In this document: positions 4,871-5,843 of the stretch, piece after piece
Layout: each line of letters starts with the position of its first letter
Position numbering within the stretch: position 1 is the first letter of the stretch
Source of the DNA: Acidobacteriaceae bacterium
GTDB taxonomy: Bacteria > Acidobacteriota > Terriglobia > Terriglobales > Acidobacteriaceae
Assembly (NCBI GenBank): GCA_030838305.1
Contig: JAUTWY010000237.1
Span: 1 to 5,843 of the forward strand
Length of the DNA stretch: 5,843 nt
Reading direction: 5' to 3'
The notes under the pieces: generated by a model
The model's input: only the letters and a program-made list of their open reading frames with translations
Databases searched by the model: none
Told to the model about the DNA's origin: nothing
Translations under genes and position numbers: made by a program

Positions 4871-5843
4871 GTGAGCCGCATGATGTTTTCGGAAAGAGTC
4901 TCATTGATTTCAACAGCGGGTCTCATTGCGCTCGCTATTTTTGTGGTAGTTCCAGGTGCGTCAGCACAGGGCACTCCACCACCCCCACTCAATTTTCAAT
5001 TTCCAGCTGGTTATCAGATTCCGCCGGCCGATCAGCAATGCATACTGCCGGGGCAAAGACTTGACCTTCAATGCATCATTGCGAATGATCCAGACGCACA
5101 GAGAATTCGGGCTGAAGAAGCCAAGCTCGAAGCTCAGGCTCTGGCCGCAGCCAAGTCAGGGAAACTGGATCCATACCATCAAGTCGAGACTCTGGGCAAG
5201 CTCGAGATTTTCGATCCGAACTTGTCCGTGAACAAAAACCTGGCCTGCAGCTATTGCCATGATCCGGCGGCCGGCTATGGAAACGGCGCATCGATCTTGA
5301 GCGTATTTACCGGCGGATCAAACCCAGGATCGGTTCCCATCACAGTACACGGAGCCTATCCCAATAACCGAATTGCGAAACGGAACCCGCAGAGCTACGC
5401 GTACGCATCTTACTTCCCGCCTCTGCATTACAACCAAAGTCAAGCTGATTTTTATGGTGGCAACTTCTGGGATGGCCGGGCGACCGGGTACAAGCTGCAA
5501 AATTCCGCAGCGAACCAGGCACAGGGCCCACCGTTGGATACCCAAGAAATGGCCAATCCAGATTCCGCTTGCGTGGTGTGGAAGCTTTCGCAGAGCGCTT
5601 ACAAGTCGTTCTTCGAGACGGTATGGGGTGCTGGCTCGCTGGAAATTGCCTGGCCTTCCGACGTCGCGACCATATGCAGCACACCGGCGGGCGCTGCTTC
5701 GCTTGGAGGAAATGCCACTCCGGTTCAGCTCAGCACCTCTGATCGCACCCTCTCTAACAAAGACTTCGACGAATTCGCGCTGGCGATCGCCAGTTACGAG
5801 GGTTCCGACGCCGTCAGTCCCTTCACCTCGAAATTCGATTACT
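4871..5843 (+). CDS. Di-haem cytochrome c peroxidase (MauG/CcpA) family protein, 3' end beyond window
   Basis: The first 324 residues are visible and the frame runs off the window edge. Family members reduce hydrogen peroxide with electrons from cytochromes, or oxidise other substrates, in the periplasm. A signal peptide covers 1-32, ending ASA before Gln33. A Pro-rich linker follows, then a Glu/Ala-rich segment around 72-92. The canonical entry LGKLEIFDPNLSVNKNLACSYCH precedes the first haem motif CSYCH (126-130), with HDPAAGYGNG after it. RNPQSYAYASYF and FWDGRA (199-204) match the family's RNxPT and FWDGR blocks, and TQEMANPD matches the NPxEM block. IASYE (306-310) followed by SPF (316-318) corresponds to the segment preceding the second haem site, which should therefore lie just beyond the window. 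Cysteines 57/68 and 234/269 are extra and could form disulfides. GTG is chosen as the start by its Shine-Dalgarno site. Family assignment is firm; whether it is a true peroxidase is open. Confidence 0.88.
   Translation, partial: MSRMMFSERVSLISTAGLIALAIFVVVPGASAQGTPPPPLNFQFPAGYQIPPADQQCILPGQRLDLQCIIANDPDAQRIRAEEAKLEAQALAAAKSGKLDPYHQVETLGKLEIFDPNLSVNKNLACSYCHDPAAGYGNGASILSVFTGGSNPGSVPITVHGAYPNNRIAKRNPQSYAYASYFPPLHYNQSQADFYGGNFWDGRATGYKLQNSAANQAQGPPLDTQEMANPDSACVVWKLSQSAYKSFFETVWGAGSLEIAWPSDVATICSTPAGAASLGGNATPVQLSTSDRTLSNKDFDEFALAIASYEGSDAVSPFTSKFDY

Noticed and set aside
4735..4992. 85-residue minus-strand frame antisense to the peroxidase start
   Set aside because: It is the complement of a leader and signal-peptide region, with no recognisable domain or ribosome site.

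Overview
The window looks like a chromosomal segment from an aerobic Gram-negative bacterium of moderate GC content. Exported c-type cytochromes, a Tat-exported IorAB-type molybdenum hydroxylase, a cytochrome with the WPWYSH-type haem-binding fold, and a MauG/CcpA-like peroxidase with a long, unusual N-terminus together suggest a soil Acidobacteriota member. That taxonomic guess is an inference from gene style; no marker gene is present.

Layout. On the minus strand at 92-430 lies a small exported mono-haem cytochrome c. A 488-bp divergent intergenic region (431-918) follows, with several short perfect inverted repeats. On the plus strand, a tightly coupled pair begins at 919: iorA (2Fe-2S subunit, 919-1374) overlaps iorB (Mo-pterin subunit with Tat signal, 1371-3635) by 4 nt. 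A hairpin sits in the 80-bp gap between iorB and a convergent minus-strand gene (3716-4162) for a haem-binding-domain cytochrome. After a 351-bp non-coding stretch come a possible 44-residue one-helix membrane protein (4514-4648), a further 222-bp gap, and the 5' part of a di-haem cytochrome c peroxidase family gene (4871 to the window edge).

How the parts may work together. IorAB would oxidise an aldehyde or N-heterocycle by hydroxylation at the molybdenum centre. It would pass electrons through the two 2Fe-2S clusters to an external acceptor, since no FAD subunit is encoded next to it. The Tat signal on IorB places the enzyme in the periplasm, where the other three predicted proteins (two mono-haem cytochromes and the peroxidase) also act. 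The divergent cytochrome c is the best local candidate for electron acceptor. All recognised genes are therefore exported redox proteins. No regulator, transporter, cofactor-maturation gene, RNA gene, mobile element or CRISPR array was seen. The substrate of IorAB cannot be read from the sequence.
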